Assembly: GCA_027459545.1 (NCBI GenBank)
Contig: DAIDID010000008.1
Coordinates: 1-14,643, forward strand
Length of the DNA: 14,643 nt
Source of the DNA: Candidatus Parcubacteria bacterium
GTDB taxonomy: Bacteria; Patescibacteriota; Minisyncoccia; Phycocordibacterales; Phycocordibacteraceae
Direction of reading: 5' to 3'
Every line of letters starts with the position of its first letter. Positions within the stretch are counted from its first letter, which is position 1. The position numbers were made by a program, and so were the translations under genes. Positions 1 to 7,321 of the stretch are shown piece by piece. Below the pieces are notes generated by a model. That model searched no databases, was not told the DNA's origin, and worked only from the letters and a program-made list of their open reading frames with translations.

Positions 1-618
1 TGGGTAGGGGCAAATGAAGAAGTTTTCCATCCACGCAAGGGCACCAATCAAGGAGTGTCTAAGGTAGTTCATTTTCATGGATCGTTTATTCCACTACAAG
101 GAATTTCATACATACTCGATGCTGCAGAATTGCTTCTCAAAGAATCAATTGAATTTCGTATTGTAGGAAACGGTCAAGAATATAAATCAATGACGCATAA
201 AGCAGATGAACAAAATCTCTCAGCCGTTACATTTATAGGACCTGCTTCCTTACAGGATCTTTCACAATACATGTCAGAAGCAGATCTTTGTCTCGGTATC
301 TTTGGCAATACTGAGAAAACGATGCGCGTAATTCCAAATAAAGTCTTTGAAGGAATGGCAATGGGTAAAGCGATCATTACTGCAGATACTCCAGCTATTC
401 GTGAGCTTTCTGTGTATGGAGAATTACCGCTTGTATTAGTGCCCACAGGAAATCCGCGTGCACTTGCAGACGCAATTTTAAAACTATGTAACGAAGACGA
501 CGTTCGAAATAAATTAGGAGCAGCAGCCGCTAGTTTTTTTGAGGCGAATTTGCAAGAAAAAAGTATTGTCGCACAGCTCTTCGAAGAGCTTACAAAACCT
601 CATTTTCAGAAAATCTAA
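1..618 (+). CDS. GT4-family glycosyltransferase, 5' end outside the window
   Basis: Retaining-type (GT-B fold) glycosyltransferase, expected to move a sugar from a nucleotide-sugar donor to a growing surface glycan at the cytoplasmic membrane face. Only the C-terminal, nucleotide-binding half is present: 205 codons read open from base 1. The frame before the first possible start (GTG at 55) already encodes family-like sequence (a VGANEEVFHPR segment, then FHGSFIPLQG), so GTG 55 is internal and the gene starts upstream. Visible GT4 landmarks are the FHGSF..LQG strand-loop, FRIVGNGQEY, VTFIGP, and near the end NKVFEGMAMGKAIITADTP..RE, which carries the Glu of the donor-binding EX7E-type region. 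A methyltransferase follows after 20 bases. The fold is secure; the sugar is unknown. Confidence 0.88.
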   Translation, partial: WVGANEEVFHPRKGTNQGVSKVVHFHGSFIPLQGISYILDAAELLLKESIEFRIVGNGQEYKSMTHKADEQNLSAVTFIGPASLQDLSQYMSEADLCLGIFGNTEKTMRVIPNKVFEGMAMGKAIITADTPAIRELSVYGELPLVLVPTGNPRALADAILKLCNEDDVRNKLGAAAASFFEANLQEKSIVAQLFEELTKPHFQKI

Positions 619-632
619 TACTCCGCTATACT
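605..632 (+). promoter_or_regulatory. Candidate promoter with -10 six bases before the ATG
   Basis: TATACT at 627-632 is a good -10 hexamer. A partial -35 (TTCAGA, 605-610) lies 16 bases upstream, inside the end of the preceding gene. The -10 ends six bases before ATG 639, so the expected transcription start is at or next to the ATG, giving a leaderless mRNA. No Shine-Dalgarno sequence is present. The same geometry is seen at 14503-14515. Confidence 0.5.
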
Positions 633-638
633 TTCCGT

Positions 639-1307
639 ATGACACGATTCCCGAATGTTGGTCGATTAGACTACTCTGACTATTGGAAAGCGCGTGGGTT
701 TGAGCTTCAATCAAAACTGCGCGAGCGAGAAGTGCTAATGCTTAAACTAATTCCTGCTGGAGCACGCGTACTTGATGTGGGCTGCGGAAATTCGCGTCTT
801 CCTGTTGAACTAAAAGAAAAAGGATGTACCGTAGCGGTTGCAGATATTTCGCCTATAGTACTCGATGCTTTTCATAAAAGAGGAATTAGTGCAATTACTA
901 TGGATCTTGATGCGATTACAGAAACAAAAGAAATTGGTTCATACGACTACATCATTATGAGCGAAGTACTCGAACATACTCGAAATCCTGAAGAAATTCT
1001 CAAAACGCTTTCGGCGCATACAACTCACTTCATGCTTACGGTACCAAATACTGCTTTTTATAAATTTCGTTTGGCGCTTTTTTTTGGTGGTCATGCAATT
1101 AAGCAATGGGCTCATCATCCGTCAGAGCATCTACGCTTTTGGTCACATAGTGATTTTAAAGATTGGCTTCGTGGACTTGGATTTATCATTGAATACACTC
1201 GCGCTTCAAATGGTTTTGCTTCTCGCAGAACGTCCTTTTTTAAAGATCTCTGGCCAAATCTCTTTGGGCATCAAATCGTCTATTTATGCAAGGTACCCGC
1301 TTCATAA
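639..1307 (+). CDS. MetW-like class I SAM-dependent methyltransferase
   Basis: A 222-residue Rossmann-fold methyltransferase. Motif I is VLDVGCGNS (residues 44-52), the acidic residue after strand 2 is in VADIS (about 69), and a YDYIIMSEVLEH stretch at 102-113 matches the MetW/UbiG style. The segment TVPNTAFYKFRLALFFGG followed by HLRFWSHSDFKDWLRGLG resembles the MetW family, whose namesake is linked to methionine biosynthesis. Here the neighbours are glycosyltransferases, so a role in methylating a glycan or its lipid carrier is more likely; that is inference. The start follows a -10 box by six bases. The 3' end overlaps the next gene by 22 bases. Class I methyltransferase is certain; the substrate is not known. 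Confidence 0.88.
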   Translation: MTRFPNVGRLDYSDYWKARGFELQSKLREREVLMLKLIPAGARVLDVGCGNSRLPVELKEKGCTVAVADISPIVLDAFHKRGISAITMDLDAITETKEIGSYDYIIMSEVLEHTRNPEEILKTLSAHTTHFMLTVPNTAFYKFRLALFFGGHAIKQWAHHPSEHLRFWSHSDFKDWLRGLGFIIEYTRASNGFASRRTSFFKDLWPNLFGHQIVYLCKVPAS

Positions 1308-2071
1308 AAGAAATTGTTTTGAGTGGACTAACACTCCTTTCCCCAAAACTTGGCCCTTGGGCGAGCATACTTATGTATCACTCAGTAGGTGATAACTCAG
1401 CATTATTCACCGTACCAACTACTTCCTTTGAAAAGCAATTGCAGTATCTCGTAAAACATAACTATATAGTTATTCCTTTATCAGAACTAGTTTCTCGTAT
1501 AAAAAATAAAAAGTCTCTAAAAAAAGTAGTCGTACTTACATTTGATGATGGATATGCTGATAACTACGAAATAGTTTTTCCACTTCTTAAAAAATATAAC
1601 CTTTCAGCGAGTATATTTGTAACTACAGGCATGGTAGGCACTATTTCAAAAGATCGCACGGGCGCACAGCTACCAATGCTTTCAGTAGAGCAAATAAGGG
1701 AGATGAAACAAAGTGAATTAATTGAATTTTTACCACACGGTGAGCTCCATGTGAAATTACATAACGCTTCACGTGATGAAGCACAAAAGGAAATTACAGA
1801 TTCTCATATGCACCTGCAAGCAATGCTTGGAGAAGTGCCAGCAATTTTTGCCTATCCTTCAGGAAAATATTCAAAAGAAACACTACGCCTTCTTGTAGAA
1901 GAAGGGTATATAGCAGCCTGTACTGTGCGTCCTGGTTTGGTGCGCCAAGAAACTTCACTCTTTGAGTTACCACGAAATCATATAGATTCTGCAACGTCAT
2001 TTACTGAATTTTGTGCTCGACTCTCGCTTGCAGGCGAATGGTATGAGAGACTAAAGACGAATCGAGTATGA
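1286..2071 (+). CDS. Polysaccharide deacetylase (NodB homology domain)
   Basis: Metal-dependent deacetylase that would remove N- or O-acetyl groups from a sugar polymer or precursor (261 residues). The NodB motifs are in order: an ILMYHSVG opening strand (28-35), TFDDGY with the catalytic and metal-binding Asp pair (D87, D88), HGELH giving the His-x3-His metal pair (H151, H155), and FAYPSGKYS (188-196). H151 is followed by Gly where the family usually has Ser or Thr, a mild departure. No convincing signal peptide is seen, although most homologues act outside the cytoplasm; it may work on a lipid-linked intermediate inside. ATG 1286 lies within the previous gene, and the TGA overlaps the next ATG (ATGA), suggesting translational coupling. 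No SD is visible. Confidence 0.9.
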   Translation: MQGTRFIKEIVLSGLTLLSPKLGPWASILMYHSVGDNSALFTVPTTSFEKQLQYLVKHNYIVIPLSELVSRIKNKKSLKKVVVLTFDDGYADNYEIVFPLLKKYNLSASIFVTTGMVGTISKDRTGAQLPMLSVEQIREMKQSELIEFLPHGELHVKLHNASRDEAQKEITDSHMHLQAMLGEVPAIFAYPSGKYSKETLRLLVEEGYIAACTVRPGLVRQETSLFELPRNHIDSATSFTEFCARLSLAGEWYERLKTNRV

Positions 2072-3174
2072 AAATTTTATATGTAGCAAATGTGCGTATG
2101 CCTACAGAAAAGGCGCATGGTATTCAAATAATGAAAATGTGCGAGGCCTTTGCTAAGCAAGACAATCTTGCTGCTCTCCTTGTGCCAAAGCGAAAAACTC
2201 CAATCACAGAGTCACCTTTTTCTTACTACGGTATTCATACAGAATTTCCAATTAAATTTCTTCCAACGATAGACGAGGTTAGGTGGGGAAGTCTTGGTTT
2301 TTTACTACAAACGTACACTTTTACACAATCAGTTAAGAAGATACTCAAAAACTACAGTGGGGCAGTGATATATGGACGAGATGAGCGGGTATTGTGGGAG
2401 CTTATGAAAAAAGGGCCACAGCGGTCATTTGTGTGGGAAACCCACACAGGTGCATGGAATTCAGCAGCGCGTCGTGTAGCAACTCGTGCGACATACGTAG
2501 TTGCAATTTCTCAAGGACTTAAAGATTTTTATGTTTCAAAGGGTATTTCTTCAGAGAAAATTATTGTTGCTCACGACGCAATTGACCTTGCTGCATTTTC
2601 AAATCCCGAAACTAAGGAGCAAGCTCGTATGCGGCTTAGCCTCCCAGTTAATAAAAAGATTGCACTTTATATTGGCCGTGTCGATGGTTGGAAAGGAGTT
2701 GATGTTTTAGGGAAAGCATCTGAATTTCTACCAGAGGATATTTTAGTGGTGGTCATCGGCGGAGAAGTTGCACAACTTTCTGAACTTAAAAAGCTATATC
2801 CACGGGTTACATTTCTTGGACCTCGACCCTATACTGAGCTTGTACATAATCAAGCTGCAGGAGATGTACTCGTACTTCCAAATACTGGCACCAATGAAAT
2901 TTCTGCGCGATTTACATCGCCACTTAAACTTTTCTCCTACATGGCTGGGAATCGTCCGATTGTCGCTTCAGATCTTCCGAGTATTCGAGAAGTACTAGAT
3001 GACACCTGTGCGTATTTCGCAATTCCGGACGATCCCCATTCATTTTCCAAGCAAATACAAATTGCTCTTACGGATTCTGAGGCAGTTGAAAAGGTGTTCC
3101 GATCACGAGCTCGCGTTGAAGAATATACATGGGATGCTCGAGCAGAGAGAATAAAAATTACACTTTGTATTTAA
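2068..3174 (+). CDS. GT4-family glycosyltransferase
   Basis: Full-length GT-B glycosyltransferase of 368 residues, probably acting on the cytoplasmic side in surface-glycan assembly. The acceptor half opens with MKILYVANVRMPTEKAHGIQ (1-20), the usual family start with a histidine loop. The donor half begins at IALYIGRVDGWKG (198-210), followed by VTFLGPRPYTEL (248-259) and TSPLKLFSYMAGNRPIVASD (283-302). In relatives the last motif normally reads KLFEYMA; here the Glu is Ser (residue 290), so the EX7E donor-binding pair is incomplete. Start ATG 2068 overlaps the previous stop by four bases. The final residues (KITLCI) coincide with a drop in GC content and may be a recombination scar. The next gene begins two bases after the stop. 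Confidence 0.88.
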   Translation: MKILYVANVRMPTEKAHGIQIMKMCEAFAKQDNLAALLVPKRKTPITESPFSYYGIHTEFPIKFLPTIDEVRWGSLGFLLQTYTFTQSVKKILKNYSGAVIYGRDERVLWELMKKGPQRSFVWETHTGAWNSAARRVATRATYVVAISQGLKDFYVSKGISSEKIIVAHDAIDLAAFSNPETKEQARMRLSLPVNKKIALYIGRVDGWKGVDVLGKASEFLPEDILVVVIGGEVAQLSELKKLYPRVTFLGPRPYTELVHNQAAGDVLVLPNTGTNEISARFTSPLKLFSYMAGNRPIVASDLPSIREVLDDTCAYFAIPDDPHSFSKQIQIALTDSEAVEKVFRSRARVEEYTWDARAERIKITLCI

Positions 3175-3176
3175 TT

Positions 3177-3860
3177 ATGGAAGGACACTTAAGACATTTA
3201 CAAGCACTTATTTCTCTTGAGGGGAAGAAAGTGCTCGATTTAGGCTCTGGAAGAGGAGATTTTATTATTACTGCAAAGAAAAACAATATTGATGTTGTCG
3301 GAGTTGAATTAAATTCCACTTATATAGAAGAAACAAAAAGAAAAGCACAAAAAGAAAATCTCCAAATTGAAGTATTTCAAGGAGTTGGTGAAAAGTTACC
3401 TTTTACTAATAACACTTTTGATTTTATAAATATGAGTGAGGTTATTGAACACGTGAAAGATCCTGAAAAAGTTTTGTCTGAAGTATACCGCACCCTAAAA
3501 CCAGACGGATCTGTATATATAAGTGTTCCGAATAGATTCGGACTAAAAGATCCACATTATCACTTATATTTCGTCAATTGGCTTCCGAGATCTTTTTCAG
3601 ATTTTTATATATCTCTTTTTAAGAAAAAAAAGCAAGATGATAGTTCTGCGGGGCTTCAAAATCTGAAAGAAATGCATTACTACAGATTTCAAGATGCTAA
3701 AAAACTTTTTGAGAAGCTAGGATTTTCAGTTACTGATATTCGTAGCTTAAGAATTAAGAAAGAATATAAAAATGGTTTTCAATATTTACTACAATTTATT
3801 TATTTGATAATACGAGCATTTTATTTCGACACCTTTCATATACTCCTAAATCGAAATTAA
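3177..3860 (+). CDS. Class I SAM-dependent methyltransferase (Methyltransf_11/23 type)
   Basis: A 227-residue methyltransferase when started at ATG 3177 (MEGHLRHLQ). Motif I VLDLGSGRG is at 19-27, the ribose-binding acidic residue is E44, and EKLPF..NTFDFINMSEVIEH runs from 72 to 92. The VPNRFGLKDPHYHLYF segment (118-133) and an aromatic C-terminal tail fit enzymes that modify glycans or lipids. An in-frame ATG at 3129 would add 16 residues overlapping the upstream glycosyltransferase; part of that extension (NYTLYLIMEGHL) still reads like family sequence, so the natural start may have lain further upstream before a rearrangement. The gene is clearly more AT-rich than those before it. The substrate cannot be told from sequence. 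Confidence 0.85.
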   Translation: MEGHLRHLQALISLEGKKVLDLGSGRGDFIITAKKNNIDVVGVELNSTYIEETKRKAQKENLQIEVFQGVGEKLPFTNNTFDFINMSEVIEHVKDPEKVLSEVYRTLKPDGSVYISVPNRFGLKDPHYHLYFVNWLPRSFSDFYISLFKKKKQDDSSAGLQNLKEMHYYRFQDAKKLFEKLGFSVTDIRSLRIKKEYKNGFQYLLQFIYLIIRAFYFDTFHILLNRN

Positions 3861-3875
3861 ATTTTCATTTATGAT

Positions 3876-4916
3876 ATGAAAGTACATTTTTTTACAAAGG
3901 GAGATATAAATACTGGGAGTAGTAGATTAAGAGCATATCAGATTGCTGAAGCACTTAATGTAAGGCATTTTATATCGATAGTGCATACCCCTTCATCAGA
4001 AAAATTAAGTCAAACTCAATGGCCGAAAAAAGGAATAGAAATATTTATTTTTGTCAGGACTCTTTTCTCAGTTCGAAATGGGGATGTACTGTATCTACAA
4101 AGAACGATTTATAACAAATATATGTTATTGGGATTTCTCATACTTCGTCTCTTTTTTAAAGGAAAAATTATATTTGATTTTGACGATGCGATATTTATAC
4201 ACTCTCCACTAAAGACAAGATTATTAATATGGATCTCAGATTATATATTTGTTGGAAGTCATTACTTACAATCTTGGGCTAAAAAATATTCATCAAATGT
4301 TGCGCTAATTCCAACGGCATTAAAAGCTGAGCACTATTTAGCAAATACAATAACTTATATCGAGAAAGAAGTGGTTACAATTGGTTGGGTGGGGAATGGC
4401 CCCGCTCACTATGAGAATTTATGTATTTTAATTCCTGTATTTGAGGAGTTACTCAAACAGGATATTTCCATAAAGTTTATTCTTGTTGGAGCTATGTATT
4501 CCAAACAAGTAAATGAACTTTTTTCAAAGTTTACAAAATTAGACTTAACTCTTATTCAAGAACTAGATTGGGGCGACCCACTTGCAGTACCTAAAATAAT
4601 TAGTACCTTTGATATAGGTGTTATGCCACTTATTGATTCAGAATGGAGTAAAGGAAAATGTTCTTTAAAAGCTATCGAGTATATGATGTGCGGTGTACCA
4701 ACTATATGCTCAGCAGTTGGTGAAAATAATTACGTTATGTCAGAGGGGGGGGGATTATTGGCTTCAAATACCGAGGAGTGGGTTAAAAAAATAAAGATGC
4801 TCTTAGAGAGTAAGGATTTGCGAAAGCAGCTAGGTATTACAGGGCAAAGAAAGGCTTTAGAAAATTACTCACTAGATGCTATATTTCCAATGATATTTGA
4901 TATACTTTCTACATAA
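3876..4916 (+). CDS. GT4-like glycosyltransferase containing a nine-G tract
   Basis: GT-B glycosyltransferase of 346 residues. The N-terminal half has MKVHFFTKGDINTGSSRLRA and FDFDDAIF (100-107). The C-terminal half has TIGWVGNGPAHYENL (168-182), FILVGAMYS (201-209) and KCSLKAIEYMMCGVPTICSA (261-280), the donor-binding region with E268. Immediately after it, bases 4745-4753 are nine consecutive G, encoding part of E-G-G-G (G291-G293). Loss of one G would read into TAA at 4792-4794; gain of one would read into TAA at 4784-4786. Either removes about the last 45 residues. The gene is intact as given. It is AT-rich like its neighbours and follows the previous gene by 15 bases. Acceptor and donor are unknown. 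Confidence 0.87.
   Translation: MKVHFFTKGDINTGSSRLRAYQIAEALNVRHFISIVHTPSSEKLSQTQWPKKGIEIFIFVRTLFSVRNGDVLYLQRTIYNKYMLLGFLILRLFFKGKIIFDFDDAIFIHSPLKTRLLIWISDYIFVGSHYLQSWAKKYSSNVALIPTALKAEHYLANTITYIEKEVVTIGWVGNGPAHYENLCILIPVFEELLKQDISIKFILVGAMYSKQVNELFSKFTKLDLTLIQELDWGDPLAVPKIISTFDIGVMPLIDSEWSKGKCSLKAIEYMMCGVPTICSAVGENNYVMSEGGGLLASNTEEWVKKIKMLLESKDLRKQLGITGQRKALENYSLDAIFPMIFDILST
4901..4906 (+). promoter_or_regulatory. Possible -10 box upstream of the FkbM gene
   Basis: TATACT lies 20 bases before ATG 4927, inside the end of the previous gene. No recognisable -35 hexamer lies 16-18 bases upstream, and in such AT-rich DNA the match may be chance. If it is used, it would let the downstream methyltransferases be expressed when the G-tract gene is frameshifted. 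Confidence 0.25.
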
Positions 4917-4926
4917 GATCAATCCT

Positions 4927-5505
4927 ATGAATTTTTTACAAAGAATCAAACTAAATTTATACGACGATCGGGAGATACGTAGGCTCGTGGCTGAAGGAGA
5001 ATATAAATTTGAAAAACAACCTAAGTACATACTTGATCTGGGTGCACATAAGGGGTTCGCGACGACACATTTTGCAAAAAAATATAAAAATGCTCAGATT
5101 CATGCCTATGAGCCAAATCAAAAACTCTTTTCTATTCTTAGAAGACGTGTAAAACGCTATCCTCACGTTACTGTATTTAATGAAGCAATTTCAGATCACG
5201 ATGGCACTGTCTCGTTTACAATTACAGAGCGTAATGTTTCTTCCATGATTGGTTCCGGAGTAAAGGTTCCTTGTGTTTCACTAAAAACAGCAATATCTCG
5301 CATTGGAATACCTGTATCTATTAAAATGGATATAGAAGGTGCAGAATTTGATGCACTTAAAGACACACACGGAATACTGGAAATTACTGGAGAGTTACAC
5401 CCACAAAAAGCAGGTCGCAAAAATGAAGAAATAAGACAAGTTTTATCTTCATTTGCTTCAGTAACTATACAAGGAAGCGGTAAATGTCTTTTCCATGCCG
5501 TATGA
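4927..5505 (+). CDS. FkbM-family methyltransferase
   Basis: A 192-residue SAM-dependent O-methyltransferase of the FkbM family, a family often found in polysaccharide and antibiotic clusters where it methylates sugar hydroxyls. Evidence is motif I YILDLGAHKGF (34-44), the AYEPN acidic motif (60-64), and the family hallmark IKMDIEGAEFDAL (132-144), followed by a shortened end with EITGELHPQ (152-160). The chosen start is ATG 4927 because it lies outside the previous gene; an in-frame TTG at 4897 would add ten unlike residues overlapping it. The final TGA (5503-5505) overlaps the next ATG by four bases, so the two genes are probably translationally coupled. Family assignment is firm; the target sugar is unknown. 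Confidence 0.87.
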   Translation: MNFLQRIKLNLYDDREIRRLVAEGEYKFEKQPKYILDLGAHKGFATTHFAKKYKNAQIHAYEPNQKLFSILRRRVKRYPHVTVFNEAISDHDGTVSFTITERNVSSMIGSGVKVPCVSLKTAISRIGIPVSIKMDIEGAEFDALKDTHGILEITGELHPQKAGRKNEEIRQVLSSFASVTIQGSGKCLFHAV

Positions 5506-5996
5506 AACTGCTCCTTGGAGGCGGCTCGAAGCATAAAGATGGATTTACTAATATAGACATACTTCCTTTAAAGGAAGTTGATATTGTTGCAAACTTGGCG
5601 GAAGGAATACCTTTAGATGATAATTCAGTAGATGAAGTATTGGCAGAGAATATTCTTGAGCACTTACCAGATACTGTATTTATCATGGAAGAAATATGGC
5701 GCGTTTGTAAACCAACTGCAAAAGTAGTGATAAAAGTTCCTTACTTTAAATCAACTGCAGCATTTAAGGATCCAACACATATAAAATTTTTTACAGAGAG
5801 AACAATGGAATACTTTGATCGAAATTTTGTAGGAAGATTACCTGATAACAATTACAAGTGTAATTTTAAGACAGATAAAATCATCTTTAATTATTACACA
5901 CGCGGAACTAAATATATCCCATTTGTATTTCTCATGAGAAGATTCTTTTGGGATATTGTAAAAACAATAGTATTCGAGCTGACGGTTATTAAATAG
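5502..5996 (+). CDS. Small SAM-dependent methyltransferase-like protein
   Basis: A 164-residue protein of the type that begins MKLxLGxGxKxxxGFxNID: here LLLGGGSKHKDGFTNIDI (3-20), with D19 as the ribose-binding acid, then DEVLAENILEHL (44-55) and KDPTHIKFFTERTMEYF (89-105). These are typical of short predicted methyltransferases in glycan clusters. The glycine-rich loop reads GGG where relatives have GCG, and the fold lacks the long C-terminal strands of larger enzymes. ATG 5502 is preferred because it makes the ATGA overlap with the FkbM gene and gives the family's normal N-terminus; ATG 5484 would add six unlike residues. It ends six bases before the stop of the oppositely oriented flippase gene. 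Enzymatic activity is likely but not certain. Confidence 0.8.
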   Translation: MKLLLGGGSKHKDGFTNIDILPLKEVDIVANLAEGIPLDDNSVDEVLAENILEHLPDTVFIMEEIWRVCKPTAKVVIKVPYFKSTAAFKDPTHIKFFTERTMEYFDRNFVGRLPDNNYKCNFKTDKIIFNYYTRGTKYIPFVFLMRRFFWDIVKTIVFELTVIK

Positions 5997-6002
5997 ACTA
6001 GC

Positions 6003-7286
6003 TTAAGTCTTTCGTGACTCTAGATGATAAGCAATAAATATAACAACGCTCGACGAAAGACGAGTAATTACACGAGCAAAAATAAGTCCCCATAATCCCC
6101 ATACAATAGTTCCGACTGATATACACACTAGTTGAACTACAGAGTTTATGGTGGAACAAATATACTGCGCCCGAACTAATTTCTTAGCAGCAAGATATGA
6201 ACTTGCAGGTGCGAGAGCAATGCTAAAAAGAGATAAAGCATATACTTGTGAATAAGAAATCGATACTAAATATGTTGGAAAAAGTATTTTATATATAAAT
6301 GGAGCTAGGGGTATATAAACAATAATGACCAAAGTACTTAAAATAAACATCCACAAATATTTGTTCCGCATTCCTGAGTAGATAGTTGTTTTTTGTTGTG
6401 GAGCAAAACGAGCTTGCATCATCGCATCGAGAGTCTTAAGAGGTCCCTTTATTTGATCGAGTATTCCAATTGAAAAAGTATAAATAGCAAGATCAGCAGC
6501 ACTTGAAAAGTGGAAAAGAAGCACTTGATCCAAATTTCCTGCGATTCCATTTAAAATACCTATAGCACTTAGGTGTTTCCCATAGGTGAGCATTTCAGGA
6601 TCTTTTTTAGATATATCAGGTTTATATTTTTGAATAGTACGCCAGTATGCGTATATTGTTGCTCCAAAGTTAGAAAGGAAATAAACAATTATTAAGGCGA
6701 GAGGATTGGGCGCAATAAAAGCAGTGATAATTAAAGCAATCATTGGTATTACATTTGTAATAACGTCACCGAACCATGCTTGAAGTGCAAAATCACGTTT
6801 GCCTAGGAGGTATGAATTATAAAGATTAGTACTTGTAAGAAATGGAGTAATAGACCCTCCTATAAATATTCCTATACCAAGAATATAATTTCCTATTAAG
6901 AGATAATAGGCTCCGAAGGCAAGTGCACCAGTAAATATAGCAAAACTCCACTTTATATTTTTTTTTACACCTTCCATAAATGCACCATCATATCCTCGTG
7001 CGACAGATTGAAACACAGCTCCTCCAAGATTATTTAGTGAAAAAGTTGAAAGAATCGTAATAATAGCGAGAATATATTTATATTCTCCATAGACTTCTTT
7101 TGATACGAGTCTACTCATGAAAATAGAAAGAATAAAGGCTGACCCTGCTGCTGCAACTTGAGCAATTACCGACCATGACATGCCGTTCAGCAAATAACGT
7201 AAATCAGTTTTAAGTGTTTTTTCAGCCCAAAAAAAGGTCCTTTTTACAAACAAAGGTATGGGAATATGGGGGGATTTTGAATTCAT
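6003..7286 (-). CDS. Wzx-type polysaccharide flippase (MOP superfamily)
   Basis: Integral membrane protein of 427 residues with about eleven or twelve hydrophobic segments. The first follows a basic stretch (KTDLRYLLNGMSWSVIAQ), the arrangement seen in oligosaccharide flippases that turn undecaprenyl-linked repeat units outward across the membrane. The second region has MSRLVSKEVYGEYKY with ITILSTFSL after it, a classic Wzx/RfbX pattern, and the middle has GILNGIAGNLDQVLLFHF, another family feature. No soluble domain is attached. The gene converges on the methyltransferase at 5996 and diverges from the ligase at 7322, with only 35 bases between the two starts, so both halves of the export route probably share a control region. 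It is AT-rich. The exact substrate is unknown. Confidence 0.88.
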   Translation of the reverse strand: MNSKSPHIPIPLFVKRTFFWAEKTLKTDLRYLLNGMSWSVIAQVAAAGSAFILSIFMSRLVSKEVYGEYKYILAIITILSTFSLNNLGGAVFQSVARGYDGAFMEGVKKNIKWSFAIFTGALAFGAYYLLIGNYILGIGIFIGGSITPFLTSTNLYNSYLLGKRDFALQAWFGDVITNVIPMIALIITAFIAPNPLALIIVYFLSNFGATIYAYWRTIQKYKPDISKKDPEMLTYGKHLSAIGILNGIAGNLDQVLLFHFSSAADLAIYTFSIGILDQIKGPLKTLDAMMQARFAPQQKTTIYSGMRNKYLWMFILSTLVIIVYIPLAPFIYKILFPTYLVSISYSQVYALSLFSIALAPASSYLAAKKLVRAQYICSTINSVVQLVCISVGTIVWGLWGLIFARVITRLSSSVVIFIAYHLESRKT

Positions 7287-7292
7287 GGTCCT

Positions 7293-7312
7293 AGTGTACT
7301 ATGTAGTATACT
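7293..7312. promoter_or_regulatory. Overlapping divergent promoters between flippase and ligase
   Basis: The 35-base gap between the two starts contains the palindrome AGTATACT (7305-7312), which places a TATACT -10 box on both strands. On the plus strand it ends nine bases before ATG 7322. On the minus strand it lies 18 bases before the flippase ATG (7286), and a second minus-strand hexamer TACACT (7298 to 7293) ends six bases before that ATG. No good -35 was found for either direction, and neither gene has an SD. Polymerase could serve only one direction at a time if the shared box is used. Confidence 0.42.
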
Positions 7313-7321
7313 TCACTATAT

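Noticed and set aside
55-57. GTG at 55 as the start of the first glycosyltransferase
   Set aside because: The frame is open to base 1 and already encodes family-like residues (VGANEEVFHPR), so the gene is simply cut by the window edge.
3129-3131. ATG 3129 as the methyltransferase start
   Set aside because: It would overlap the glycosyltransferase by 46 bases; ATG 3177 lies just after the upstream stop and gives a complete fold. The residual family-like sequence upstream is reported as a junction signal.
4897-4899. TTG 4897 as the FkbM start
   Set aside because: The ten added residues overlap the previous gene and do not resemble the family; ATG 4927 is clean.
5995-6010. Possible terminator between the convergent methyltransferase and flippase genes
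   Set aside because: The inverted repeat is only AGACT/AGTCT with a six-base loop and no T-run on either side.
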